Shown here: positions 53,160 to 64,000 of the stretch, piece by piece
Position numbering within the stretch: the stretch's first letter is position 1
Layout: every line of letters starts with the position of its first letter
Assembly (NCBI GenBank): GCA_964016985.1
Contig: OZ024827.1
Coordinates: forward strand, 18,681,489-18,745,488
Reading direction: 5' to 3'
DNA from: Anodontia alba
Lineage: Eukaryota > Mollusca > Bivalvia > Lucinida > Lucinidae
Length of the DNA stretch: 64,000 nucleotides
The notes under the pieces: model-generated
What the model was told of the DNA's origin: nothing
The model's database searches: none
Seen by the model: the letters and a program-made list of their open reading frames with translations, nothing else
Program-made: the position numbers and the translations under genes

Positions 53160-54560
53160 ATTGTAAGCTATCATTTATTTATTTATTTATAAAAGGTAAA
53201 GAAAATGTATTTTGTAATATTATAGGATTTTGTTATTGTTGTAAGTCTTTTCTGTATATATATATTACATGACATGTACCTTTATAAGACAGACAACGTT
53301 TTCCACATCAGCCACTATTAAAAGTCAGTCTCAAAGATGGCTCTCTTACACAGGTTTCACTGTATCTGCCTTCAGAACACCTAGGTAGATGTTCTATGTT
53401 CAGATTGTCCTGACATTGAAAATATTTGTTCTGCGCTGGCCCCATTTTCCAAACATGCCGATTATGTGGGCCCTCCTCTTGACAGGAATGTTCCTTCCAT
53501 GCATTTTAATTCTGAATACACTGAGAAAGATGCGCTGAAAACATGACATGATCAGTATGTGAAGGAAGCGACCAGACAGTGATAGTACACGAGACTGTGC
53601 AGCGCGGCACTGAGTGCCGCAGGTGATTTCTTTGTATGGTGACTTATAAGTGTTAACAGTGGTATGTAAGTGCAACTTTTGAGCAAATACTCCTTTCGTC
53701 TAGCAGACCTTGCTGAGTTTCAGCAGCTGCTCGTAACACAAAATATTTAAATCACATTCTTAAGATATGAATACTGTAACGAAGCATAGAAATTTTCTTA
53801 CTTTATTTTTATTACCGAGAAATCAGTAACACTATTAAAAACACTTTTTTTCCTGCAGTATATATCATACGGCCGGCGAGCTTCCTTAATGCTTTTTAGT
53901 GATTTAGAAGTAAAAACCAATAAGATAAAAAAAAAACTGCGCCAGACTCCAAAGGTATATATAACCGCTCTACAACAGCCAGTACATAAGACACTTAAAA
54001 TACTGCTTCTGTATAGCTGGTAACTGAATCTATGTAGCAATAACTAGTTTAAGCTCTGGTCGGCATTCCATCTAGGAGTCGGCAACTCCAAACAAAAACC
54101 TGCATGTCTGAATTTTCCTGTTCCAGTTATGTAAATTCTGCTTCGGCAGGTGGGCGGAGGAAATCATTACTATGATTCACCGGCCCAAACGGCAATGCAG
54201 CAGCATGTTGTGAAGCATGGGCAGCATGACAAGGCACAACAGAAGTCATGGTCATCCAATGTATCCAGGCTTAACTCCTGATGTCTTGAAACTGTCTTGC
54301 CTCTGGATCCAGCTAGGTTAGAACGAGAGAGTGAGGTTGACCCTGCGCGGCTCTCCCTTCCTATAATCCAGTTCACAGCGCATGTCATCTTAATCAGCAA
54401 CAGTCACAGCAATCACACACATATGCAAGTAATAAAAAAAGCCTATGGCGATGGGCTAGCGGCGAAGCAGCAGGCGAGGAAACACTGGAAGCTGTAGTTG
54501 CAGATCCTCACACAGGCGGCTTGTTTCTATATGGTCGCTTCGCTTAAGAACAAAGCAGTA
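53160..54560. other. Spacer without recognised gene
   Basis: Would include the intron of the candidate gene above. 54200-54560 is GC-richer and may be 5' UTR of the RTE-like LINE that follows. Confidence 0.4.
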
Positions 54561-54639
54561 CAGCTTCGCCTATCCTTGCTGGTTAACCGCGATTAGCAGG
54601 GATCTTACGTAGCGGTCGAACAGAAAAAAGAAGAAGACG

Positions 54640-55310
54640 GTAATGTAATACCTTTACCCATCGGCGCATGGAATTTGCGCACTTTAAATGACAGTACTGG
54701 TTCTGACGAAGTTGACAGATAAAAAGTTGAGATTGCAGCTCTGAGTGAGACTCGCCTTGCAGAGGAAGAGCTTTTAAAAACGTTGGTGCTGGTAGGGGTC
54801 CAAAACGATGGCGAGTTTTCTGATCCATTCCCTGTGACAAATGGAGTTAAGCAAGGCTGTGTACTAGCTTCAACACTGTTCAACATAATGTTTTCTACCA
54901 TCCTCACAGATGCTTTCCAGGATTGTGTCACTATACCTAATAGGTATCGCTATGATGAGAACTTTTCAACCTAAGCTGTTTGCAAGCTAAATCCGAGGTG
55001 CAGACAGAGGTGCTAGATGAGTATCTCTTTGCTGATGACATAGCAAAGGGTGCTCCAACATGAAAACATTGCCTATGTTCATATTTCTACTATGCACAAG
55101 CAGAAATCAGCCACCAAAACCAATTAGTCTGCCTTCTAAGATCATTCATACAAGCACAAGTAGGCCTATACTCTTTGCTCAGACCTGTCTAGCCAAATAT
55201 TTTGGAGAACATACGATATAACGTTATCGTTAAGGTAATCTATATGTTGTTGGTATTTTCAGCAGACGACACATCCATGATATTTTAGTAGTAGTAGTAG
55301 TAGTAGTAGC

Positions 55311-55350
<40 letters not shown>

Positions 55351-56268
55351 TGAATCAAGTATCTGGTTCATGTGACAACTATCATCTTACAATCAGCATC
55401 AAAATTACTGACTCGAGGTGGTATACCAGCCAGCAACTGGAAAGCCTTACAAGGTGACTACTATCACAGTGACGGGTCAACTACTGCAAGTGATAGACAA
55501 GTCCACCTACCTTGGAAGCACATTGTGTAGAGCTGTGCACATTGATGATGGAGTCAATGCTAGGATTCTCAAAGCTAGTGCAGCGTTTGGTCGACTACGT
55601 GAAAGTATTTGGAATCGACGTGGAATCAGACTTGACACTAAGCTAAAAGTTTGCAGATCTGTGGTGCTGCCAACACTTTTATGCGCATGCGAAACTTGGA
55701 CAGTTTTCAACGGCATGCAAAAAGACTGAACCACTTCCCTACAAGGTGTCTTAGAAAACTTCCAAAGATCAAGCAGCAAGACAGGATTCCAGACTCAAAA
55801 GTCCTGAAAAAGGCAAGGATGCAGAGTGTACATACTTTTCTGAAATTAGCACAGTTAAGATGGTCAGGCCATGTTACCAGAATGCCTGATGAACGTTTGC
55901 CAAAGAAATTCCTCTATGGAGAACTTCAAGTCGGTAAACGTTTCCATGGTGGTCAGAAGAAGCAATACAAGGACATCCTCAAAGCCTCCCTTAAAAACTT
56001 CAATATACTAACAGAGTTGGGGGAACAGATTGCACAGGATCGAGCAAAGTAGCGAGGCCTAATAAGAAAGAATGCTGGTTAATACGAAGCAAAATGAATC
56101 AGCGAAACCGAGCAGAAACGTGCGCAGCGGAAAGCAAGAGCTAAGGCGCCAGCAACAGAGCTTTCTTCCTCAGACCTCTCTTGTTCTATCTGCAACAGAC
56201 AGTTTAGAGCTAAAATTGGTCTCATCAGACATCTTAGAACACACAGTCAATAACACTTCACACATTTG
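54640..56268 (+). pseudogene. RTE-like LINE, internally deleted and decayed
   Basis: In order: a scrap of endonuclease (PIGAWNLRTLNDS, VEIAALSETRLAEEEL), then RT (FPVTNGVKQGCVLASTLFNI), then DEYLFADDIAKGAPT with the F-A-D-D active site. After an insert at 55064-55349 the frame continues with YQPATGKPYKVTTITVTGQL, YLGSTLCRAVHIDDGVNARI and RLDTKLKVCRSVVLPTLLCA. Next come HVTRMPDERLPKKFLYGELQ and GGQKKQYKDILKASLKNFN. It ends with a single C2H2 zinc finger (CSICNRQFRAKIGLIRHLRTH, C-x2-C-x12-H-x3-H). Several frameshifts and a large deletion between endonuclease and RT make it non-functional. Confidence 0.88.
55064..55349 (+). mobile_element. SINE-like repeat L, copy 2, inside the RTE-like LINE
   Basis: It interrupts the LINE between GAPT and the block NYHLTISIKITD. 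It ends with about 19 AGT triplets. ATGAA borders both sides and may be the target duplication. Confidence 0.82.
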
Positions 56269-56324
56269 ATTGGGATTGGCTATTTTCAGTAATAACAGAC
56301 GAACGAACAAAACAAAACATCGGC

Positions 56325-56790
56325 CAATTATAATGGGAAAATAGTTAAATGTCATTTTCTCCATAACGAGTGAAATGAAATAAACCATTGGCAACTGTGA
56401 TTATTTGATAAATGTCCATCCAAATTTTGTGTTTTATGACGAGTGCCCATTTTGTTTGCCATGGCAACATAAATTTAAAAACAATTAATAAATGACAACT
56501 CCTTAACACTGCTGAAGCAGTATGACTCTAATTTGGTGTAAATGTTGCTTGCGTAAGGTCAATTCAAGCAGCTAAATATTTGCCTATCTGCTCTTGTTTT
56601 GGTTGCCATTGCAACAGAAAGCTCTCATAGACTTATAATGGGAAAGTGGTTAAATTGCATTTCTCCATAACCAATGAAGTGATGTCAACCACATTTTAGA
56701 GGTATGATCATTTGATTTTTGTCTGTCCAGTTTAAGTGTTTTATGCTTAGCCACCTTTTGTTTGGTTTCCTTGGCAAAATTCTAAAGTAG
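56325..56790. repeat. Two-unit diverged repeat, ~310-bp spacing
   Basis: AATGGGAAAATAGTTAAATG with CATTTTCTCCATAACGAGTG recurs as AATGGGAAAGTGGTTAAATT with GCATTTCTCCATAACCAATG; TTTTGTTTGCCATGGCAAC is also matched. No coding frame. Confidence 0.65.
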
Positions 56791-56911
56791 GCAATTCATA
56801 AAGCATCAGAAGAGAATGAAGACCCTGTTAAGCACGAACAGTTAAAGAAGGCACTGTGTAAGCACCAGCAGACAAAGAAAACCTTGTTGATTTTTTTTTC
56901 TCTTGACTGGT

Positions 56912-57127
56912 CTTGTAAAGAGATATATGACATGTAGCATAGGGTGGTCATCTGGCCTTGTAAAGAGATATATGACATGTAGCATAGGGTGGTCATCTGG
57001 CCTTGTAAAGAGATATATGACATGTAGCATAGGGTGGTCATCTGGCCTTGTAAAGAGATATATGACATGTAGCATAGGGTGGTCATCTGGCCTTGTAAAG
57101 AGATATATGACATGTAGCCTAGGGTGA
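56912..57127. repeat. 45-bp minisatellite, ~4.7 units
   Basis: Near-identical units containing CTTGTAAAGAGATATATGAC and ATGTAGCATAGGGTGGTCAT. The 45-bp period keeps frames open on both strands, giving repetitive peptides that are probably not expressed. Confidence 0.93.
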
Positions 57128-57254
57128 TCACATGAAATTGAAATACCTCTTCTCCTATCATTTTTACTTTGTCTGGCGAAGATAAATTGATAGTAAAAGA
57201 ATGAACCTTGCGAGTAATGATTACATACACAAAAACAAAATTAGCTGGAGTGTC

Positions 57255-57500
57255 TCAAACATACAACAAAGGTAAGAGAAAAGTCCAGATAGTGCCACAA
57301 TCACAAGCCGCAGCCATTCTCTGACACCACGAGGAAGAGGATACAGACAAAACCAAACAAGAGCAAATCGAACAAACGTACAAAAAAGCACTAAGATTAG
57401 CTCTCTCTTTACCAAGCGAGGTAACCACAATGCTAAAAGGACTGAAAAGTACAACAACAAAATAATACAAGGCAAGACCTATAACAAATCACCTCGTATA
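57255..57500 (-). repeat. Repeat P3, partial reverse copy
   Basis: Complement matches 59475-59632 and 61020-61275 (CCGCAGCC, CCTCTTCCTC, TACGAGGTGATTTGTTAT-like blocks). Confidence 0.7.
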
Positions 57501-57797
57501 ATAAACTACAATAATTTTATATGTTTGAAGTAGCAAAATCCTTAAGTAACAAGCGAAATTTTATTCTGCGAGGGTTATCTTCCTCTGCCCTTGTGCTGTA
57601 TACGTGTATAAAATAATAATATCGTTAAACAACGTTAACCATTTGGTCAATTTCCATATAATTTCATGTAAGTAATTTTCATATTTCTTTGAAGAATTTG
57701 AATTACTGATGTTTCACAACAAAATTGTGAAAATTTCAGAAAAATTTAACAAGCGGAACTTGTTGAAAATCTGCCTCCAAGTCACCTACCCTACAGA

Positions 57798-57857
57798 TTT
57801 CTGCATAATTTGCATTCATTTTCACTATGGGGGAAAAGTGAAAATACTTAATTTTTT
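57798..57857. repeat. 60-bp direct repeat, left
   Basis: Identical to 59398-59457 (CTGCATAATTTGCATTCATT and onward). The pair brackets the RT pseudogene. Just after it, 57864-57893 repeats the RT segment TTTCATGAAGTCTCTCTCAC found at 58531. Confidence 0.85.
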
Positions 57858-58104
57858 AAAAACCAGATATTTCATGAAGTCTCTCTCACGTGACTAGAAT
57901 ATTTTTTTTTGTGCATAGGTAGTTACGAAAAATGGTTTTGTATTAAATCATGACAAAAGTTTGCAAATTTACTTCTTCTGTGTACAGCACCAGGCAAAGA
58001 ACGACCTTCCAAAAGATGTTGAAAGGACAGTAAATACATTTGCTAGAGAGAGTGACTATTTCTACGACTCCTGTTTGCTGCCCTACTGGATAAACTTGTT
58101 ATAC

Positions 58105-59282
58105 TGTTTACGAAAGGGACGGAATTAACTATTTTTGGTCAATTAAAAATTCTAATGATGTTATCGATAAATTTAAATCTAAAAACTTTCAGGCTTCTAA
58201 ATTGTCTACATATTATTTTTCTACACTGTATACTACGTTACCTCATCATCTTATAAAAGATAAACTTATTGATTTAATTAACCGAACGTTTATTCGGGAG
58301 AATACCAAATATTTGGCTTGCAACGAAGAATGTGCTTTTTTCACTTCTGATGTGTATAATAATCACAATTTATGGTCGTGTCAAAAAGTCTGTGATGCCC
58401 TTGTTTATCTTTTGGATAACATTTTTATTAGATTTGGAACTAAACTTTATAGACAAACTATTGGTATTCCGAGGGGAACTAATTGTGCCTCTCTTGTTGC
58501 AGATTTGTTTCTTTTTTGTTATGAGAGAGATTTCATGAAGTCTCTCTCACGTGAAAATCAGGTTGACATTACTGAGGCTTTCAATTCAACTTCAAGATAC
58601 CGTGACGATTTATTAAATATTGACAATATTTACTTTGACTAAATGGTGGACCGGATATACCCTACAGAACTTCAATTAAATAGAGCAAATTCTTCCGATA
58701 CCGAGGCACCTTTTTTGGATTTGAATCTATGTATATCTAATGGTACAGTTTCCGCCAAAATTTATGATAAACGGGACGATTTTGATTTTGATATAGTCAA
58801 TTCCCCTTTTCTGGATGGCGATGTCCCCCGGCGTACCTCATATGGGGTATATATATCTCAACTTATAAGATTCGCCAGAGCTTCTTCAAATCTTAATGAC
58901 TTTAACTACCGTAATAAAGCCCTTACTGCCAAACTTCTTAGGCAGGGCTATCGTTATTTTAAACCGTAAGGCGTTTTCGAAATTTTATCGCAGACACAGT
59001 GCCTTGTTAGAAAAATATAGCGTCAGTCTGAAAACACTTCTGCAACAAGGTATATCGGAACCAGAATTTTACGGTGACTTAGTGTACAGATTTAGAAAAA
59101 TTGTAGGTAAACTAACTTTTCGGAGCAATTCAGAAAACTTATTAAGAATTGGCTATAGCCTGGATATTATGCGGCAGACTGCATGCCTAGTTGTCAACCC
59201 AATCATTGTTGATGGCTATGCTTCACTCTTTTATTGCACGACGGCGGCTCGGGCCTCAGACTCAATGATGGCCTCTTCGTAA
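58105..59282 (+). pseudogene. Penelope-type reverse transcriptase, most complete copy
   Basis: It starts VYERDGINYFWSIKNSNDVI, then DKFKSKNFQASKLSTYYFST and LYTTLPHHLIKDKLIDLINR. RT blocks are QTIGIPRGTNCASLVADLFL and TSRYRDDLLNID. The active-site block is Y-R-D-D here, against Y-I-D-D at 34160. After a stop at 58640: DRIYPTELQLN, SDTEAPFLDLNL, YDKRDDFDFDIVNSPFLDGD, YGVYISQLIRFARASS. After a further frame change: SEPEFYGDLVYRFRKIVG and QTACLVVNPIIVDGYASLF, ending in ASDSMMASS. No GIY-YIG nuclease domain was seen. The Penelope-like assignment is moderate; it is certainly an RT pseudogene. Confidence 0.82.
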
Positions 59283-59397
59283 AAATTTAACCAGTGGTTT
59301 GGGGCTTGACGATATGTCTTTGGCTTGGCCCGTCGTGGTTCAACTATTGGTTTTCATTTACTCTGGCATACAGTAGAATTAGACATGAGTACTCGTC

Positions 59398-59457
59398 TTT
59401 CTGCATAATTTGCATTCATTTTCACTATGGGGGAAAAGTGAAAATACTTAATTTTTT
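59398..59457. repeat. 60-bp direct repeat, right
   Basis: Partner of 57798-57857, 1.6 kb downstream. Confidence 0.85.
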
Positions 59458-59474
59458 TATGTTTTCGCTTTGAT

Positions 59475-59632
59475 GCATTGAGGAAGAGAGAGCTAATCTT
59501 AGTGCTTTTCGTACGTTTGTTCGGTTTGTGCTTGTTTAGATTTGTCGGTTTCCTCTTCCTCTTGGGGTCTGGGAAGGGCTGCGGTTTGTGACTGTGGCAC
59601 TCCCTGGACTTTTCTCTTACCTTTTTTGGTAA
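59475..59632 (+). repeat. Repeat P3, partial copy
   Basis: Matches 61140-61270, ending at TCCCTGGACTTTTCTCTTAC. Confidence 0.72.
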
Positions 59633-59639
59633 AAAAAAA

Positions 59640-60550
59640 GAGAGAGGGAGAGAGAGAGAATTTCTGCGAACTCAGTTTGCTTATCTACTGGATAAACTTA
59701 GTAGAGAGAAAAAGACAATTTCTGCGACTCCTGTTTGCTTTACTACTGGATACACTTGGTAGAGAGACAATATCTGAGACTCGCGTACGCTTTCGTACAG
59801 GATACACTTGGTTGAGAAAGACAACTTCTGTCACTCCTGTACGCTTTCCTACTGGATAAACTTTGTAGAGAGGGAGTAAAAATTTCTGCGACTCCTGTTT
59901 GCTTTCCAGCTGAATACAGTTGGTAGACAGAGAGAAAATTTCTTCCACTCCTGTACGCTTTTCTACTGGATACACTTAGTAGATAAAGGGACAATTTCTG
60001 CCACTCCTGTACGCATTCGTACTGAATACACTTGGTAGACAAAGAGGGAATTTCTGCCATCCCTGTACGCATTCGTACTGAATACACTTGGTAGACAGAG
60101 AGTATATCTCTGCCTCTCTTGTACGCATTCCTCCTGAATACACTTGATAGACAGAGGGACAATTTCTGCCACTCCTGTACGCTTTCCTACTGAATACACT
60201 TTGTAAATAAAGAGACAATATCTGTCACGCCTGTACGCTTTCCAGCTGAAAACATTTTGTATACAGAGTGACAATTTCTGTATGGATACACTTGGTAGAC
60301 AGAGATACAATTTCTGCCACTCTTGTACGCTTTCCAACTGAATGCACGTGATTGATATATAGACAATTTCTGCCACTCCTGTACACTTTGCTACTGAATA
60401 CACTTGCTAGACAGAAAGACAATTTCTTCCACTCCTGTACGCTTTCCTTCTAAATACATTTGGTAGACATAGAGACAATTTCTTCCACTCCTGTACGCTT
60501 TTCTACTTAATACACTGGTAGACAGAGAGACAAGTTCTGCTAAGTTATTG
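59640..60550. repeat. ~59-bp minisatellite, about 15 units
   Basis: Units read TTTCTGCCACTCCTGTACGC, TTTCCTACTGAATACACTTG, GTAGACAGAGAGACAA with base changes. A single related unit lies upstream of the RT pseudogene at 58033-58100. Frames on the minus strand give repetitive peptides without known domains. Confidence 0.92.
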
Positions 60551-60609
60551 CTGAGAAAATACATGTGGCACGCCTACTGGTTCTCCTCTACATCACTGAC
60601 AAATATTAT

Positions 60610-61275
60610 CGAAAATACCTCTAAGGGTATCAAAGTTATGGAGCGCACAAGGGTTTGGGCGGCTCGGGCCTCAGACTCAGTGACGGCCTCTTCGTAAAAC
60701 TTTAACCAGTGGGTTAGCGCTTGACGATATGTCTTTGGCTTGGCCCGCCGTGGTTCACTATTGTTTTTCATTTACTCTGGCATACAGACTCTGGCATACA
60801 GTAGAATTAGCCATGAGTACTCGTCTCTGTTTATTATAGTGATTAATTTGGTTTTTATGTTTTCGCTTTGATGCATTGACTGAGTTGGGAGCCTTTATGC
60901 GAACCGAATTTTTTTGTGTTTCTCTATTAAGAGTAGCATCGGGACCCAGGGTGAAGTTAGCTAGCTGTAAAAGTGCTTTAACCCCCCGGTGGTTTACTCT
61001 ACTGACCGTTCTAAGGCGGTGGTCCCGGTGTTAGCTTTACTCTTTCTTGCTTTGTGATTTATTCTACGAGGCGATTTGTTGTATGTTTTTCCGTGTGTCA
61101 TTTTGTTCTTGTGTTTTTCAGTCCTTTTAGTATTGCGATTACCTCGTACTTTTCGTACGTTTGTTCGATTTGTGCTTGTTTGGATTTGTCTGTTTCCTCT
61201 TCCCCTTGGGTCTGGGAAGGGCTGCGTTTTGTGATTGTGGCCTCCCTGGACTTTTCTCTTACCTTTTTAAATAAT
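60610..61275 (+). repeat. Repeat P3, longest copy, preceded by RT C-terminal end
   Basis: 60660-60840 repeats the segment 59250-59395 (GCGGCTCGGGCCTCAGACTC, GACGATATGTCTTTGGCTTG). It then continues into the P3 sequence also found at 6916-7385. This joins P3 to the RT pseudogene family as its 3' region. Confidence 0.75.
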
Positions 61276-61329
61276 GCGACCTCCCGTTCCCGAAGCGGAT
61301 TTTCTATCACGGAGCTATTGATACCGCTC

Positions 61330-62650
61330 TAACACTATTGAGGGAAGAATGAGCCCTTGTAAATTTCAGTTCATGCAGCGGGGGTCTGAAAAGTCAATGA
61401 GTGACCGGTTTGGTCTGATCTGGGAATATTCTGTTTTCTGAGGCCTGATAGTACGATTGTTTACGCTAGTTCTGACCTGCAATGTCAATGTTGTCATTCC
61501 TAAAAACAGGAAGCTACGTAGACGGCACAGTTTCGCTTGATACGCTATATAGCGGTCAACCGAAAAATACCCATCGAGCCAAAACTTAGACGCGAAATCT
61601 CCTCCACGAAGATGGAGTGAAAACTACCGAATAGCAAAACTTCCAGCCACGATACTGCAAGGTATCAAACTCTCTGATAGCTGTTTAAATTACTTAGCTT
61701 CTCCTATCAGAGGTAACTCCCTGTATCAGAGGTATGGCTTTGGAGCACATCTGTAAATGTGGACTGGAAAGGCATTCGAAACGCTTGATGGCTTAATATA
61801 CTCCAAGTATATGCGAAAGCTAACTTATTATCTGCGTTGGGTTCATTTCAGTTAGTTTTGGCTTACTTTTTGTACACAGCGCAGCGACGGTCGGATAATA
61901 GAAATGTCCTTATCAGTAATGGACCGGTTCACGTTTTTTTCTAAACCAAAGAATGAATACTATTTTGTAAGTTACGGGAAGAAGTCTGCACTGGAGCAAA
62001 CATCCTCTATTTCAAAATTCCCTTATACATTCCCTTACCTACATTAATTACCAGCACGTACGCGCGCGCGCACGCACGCAAGCACATACACACGTTCGTT
62101 CGCACGTACTCCCACACATACACACTTGTGCATTCTCTCAGGCTGCGACTCGTTTTTCACGATCATAACAGGTACATAGACAGTTTTATTCATAGGAGAT
62201 GGGTAGAGGGCGGAACATGTGTTTCAAATGGCCAAAAATGCAAAGTAGGCTGAACAATCACTCTTTATTGACATGCTCCTATATCCTATCGGTCCACACT
62301 AAACAAATTTAAATATGGTTTTTAACAAGATTGCATGTGCGCTCAACGAAGACTCAGGGCATCATGTGCGTATCTGCATTCTGAGGTGAGTCTATGGTTG
62401 GCGCACATACAATCTTAAAGGACATGCTGTGCCTCGGCTCATATGGGTTTGTCTATTTCACGACCCGTATTTGTACGAGACTGTATTATCTTTCTATAGT
62501 TCTTTCAACTAAGTTTCCACCTTTTTGGGAAAGTGTTGTCAACTCTATTTGCCATCTGTTCTTTATGTGGCCGCCGTATAAATGAATTTGTCTGTCTTTC
62601 CTTTTGATATCGAGAACTTGATGTGGATCTAATTGAATCAGTTCCGAAGT
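61330..62650. other. Spacer without recognised gene
   Basis: A CG/CA dinucleotide tract at 62058-62110 and a repeat H remnant at 62328-62420 (GCATGTGCGCTCAACGAAGA). No exon supported. Confidence 0.45.
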
Positions 62651-62659
62651 GCATTTACT

Positions 62660-64000
62660 TACTTCCTTGTTTTGCACCACTAAAAGATAATGGCCGCCAG
62701 TTTTATATTTCGAAAGATAAAGCAGACATTCTCAACAGACTGCTCAAGTCCATTTTCAAGCCAAAAGATCCAGATTCTATCTCGCACCTAGATTGTGACC
62801 TTTCCAGACATGAAAGACATCACTGTCAGCAGGGAAGTTGAAAGAAGATGAGCTGAAGATCAACCCTCAGAAAGCTTCACGCCCTGACATGATCCCAGCC
62901 CGGTTTCTGACGGAGTGCTACGAAAACCTCTCTCCAATATTTGCAATAATCTTCACTCAGTCACTGCAAACAGGAACCCTGCCAGCTAATAGAAAGGAAC
63001 CCAGCGTTTTTGCCATCTTCAAGAAATGGAAGCGTTATAATCCAGCTAACTGTCGCCCTGTATCACTAGATTGTGCTTGCTGCGAGATGTTGGAACGTAT
63101 CATTGTAAGCAACGTACTGAAGCATGTCGATGGCTATGAAATTCTCTCTGACTGCCAGCATAATTCTGAGCTAGAATGAGTTGTGAGACCCAGCTTGTTA
63201 CTCTACTCTATGACCTGGCCTACTCACTGGATAGTATGGAGGAATCCAAATAGAAATGGTGGTCCTAGACTTTTCTATAACCTTTGATCACGTCGATTTT
63301 GAAACTTTGCCACTACGGTATCAGAAACAATACTCATCAATGGATATCATCTTTTTGCTTGGCCATTCACAACTCGTGTTAGTGGAAGGTTGCTCGTCTG
63401 ACAACGAACCAGCGGTCAGTGGGGTTCCACAAGGCTCGGCTCTGGGACTCATGCTCTTGCTGCTGTTCATAAACGTCGGACTCGGCTCTTTGCTGATGAT
63501 TGAATTGTTTATCGGCTAATAAAACCCCAAGAAACTGAGCAATTCTTCAACAGGACTTACATACCCTTGCCAAATAGAAAACTATGAGGGGCATAGCGTC
63601 TCACCCGCAAAAGTGGAGCGTCTTAAGTGTCACCAGATCTCGATCTCCCATCATCATACAGACTGCAATGTCAGACTCTAGAACAGCCAGACTCCACTAA
63701 ATATCTTGAAGTCGATCTACAGTCGTCACTGGCCGATACTGACAGGATCTTCTAAAATGCCAACAGTATGTTCGTGTTTTTAATGGACCTCGGGTCCTGC
63801 AGCGATAAGATCAAAGCCAGTGCCTACTTAAGCAGGGCAGGAGAAACCTTAAATACTGCTCGTCAGTCTAGAATTCACACCACAAGGAACAGATACGGAA
63901 GTTGGAGATGATACAGCGAAGCGATGCACGTTATATTACTTACTGATTTAGAAATCGCAGTAGTGTATGATCAATGCTTGAGTACCTCCAAAGGAAATCT
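62660..64000 (+). pseudogene. Jockey/CR1-like LINE, decayed, runs off the window
   Basis: Blocks in order: PLKDNGRQFYISKDKADILN, FKPKDPDSISHLDCD, NPQKASRPDMIPARFLTECY, FTQSLQTGTLPANRKEPSVF, FKKWKRYNPANCRPVSLDCA. Then come VVLDFSITFDHVDFETL, AVSGVPQGSALGLMLLLLFI and RTRLFADD, followed by a stop at about 63505. SSLADTDRIF and further thumb-region pieces follow to the end. The F-A-D-D motif is preserved, but many stops and frameshifts are present. It differs from the LINE at 43750. Confidence 0.85.

Noticed and set aside
56796..57230. Frames with a 15-residue peptide repeat
   Set aside because: A 45-bp minisatellite keeps all frames open; both strands give similar peptides and no start or splice context supports expression.
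59685..60403. Repetitive minus-strand frames of up to 146 codons
   Set aside because: Shadow of the ~59-bp minisatellite; frames shift between units and carry no domain.

Overview
The window reads as AT-rich, repeat-dominated invertebrate nuclear DNA, most likely from a bivalve mollusc. Three spliced exons of an omega-class glutathione transferase with GT-AG borders show it is eukaryotic. The bivalve assignment is an inference from repeat types I associate with that group: long tandem arrays containing GGGCCATAACTC, a tRNA-headed SINE, several hairpin MITE families, and RTE-like, jockey/CR1-like and Penelope-type retroelement debris. Nothing looks bacterial or viral, and there is no operon structure.

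Host genes are sparse. The only confident one is the 3' end of an omega GST on the minus strand (exons at 31192-31414, 28887-29010 and 26073-26317). Three further short exons are plausible but unproven: a signal-peptide-like first exon behind a TATA box at 52936-52984 (+), a signal-anchor-like first exon at 2906-2992 (-), and an internal exon at 3695-3820 (+).

The main content is one unusual non-autonomous element, called family A here. I find 38 copies in both orientations, about one per 1.7 kb and roughly 10 kb in total. Each is about 280 bp, with ends CATYACGAAAACAYGCCTAT and three internal hairpins. The central hairpin is a near-perfect palindrome of about 90 bp around one free base (CCTCGNCGAGG). 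Two copies sit in other repeats whose intact sequence can be read in this window, and both inserted with no target-site duplication. The 20-base core arm recurs, slightly changed, in at least two other families with different ends (B and C) and in two isolated hairpins. A mobile or shared hairpin core is therefore the best candidate for an undescribed system.

Layout: 1-12 kb holds families A, B, C and D (pogo-like), J and K repeats and a retroelement scrap. 12.4-15.1 kb is a dead mariner carrying a nested LINE with clear target duplications. 16-22 kb has a 690-bp unit present twice in inverted orientation, each copy fused to a family A end, plus tandem repeats rich in TAATATTAC and CRE-like sites. 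24-31 kb contains the GST exons among A copies. 33.8-37.4 kb is a dead Penelope-type RT next to an A copy split by a 2.7-kb array with a ~155-bp period. 43.7-46.1 kb is a 5'-truncated LINE with an intact RT reading frame. 47-51 kb has a SINE-like repeat and a local segmental duplication. 54.6-56.3 kb is a dead RTE-like LINE interrupted by the same SINE-like repeat. 56.9-61.3 kb is Penelope-type debris and minisatellites. 62.7-64 kb is a dead jockey/CR1-like LINE running off the window.
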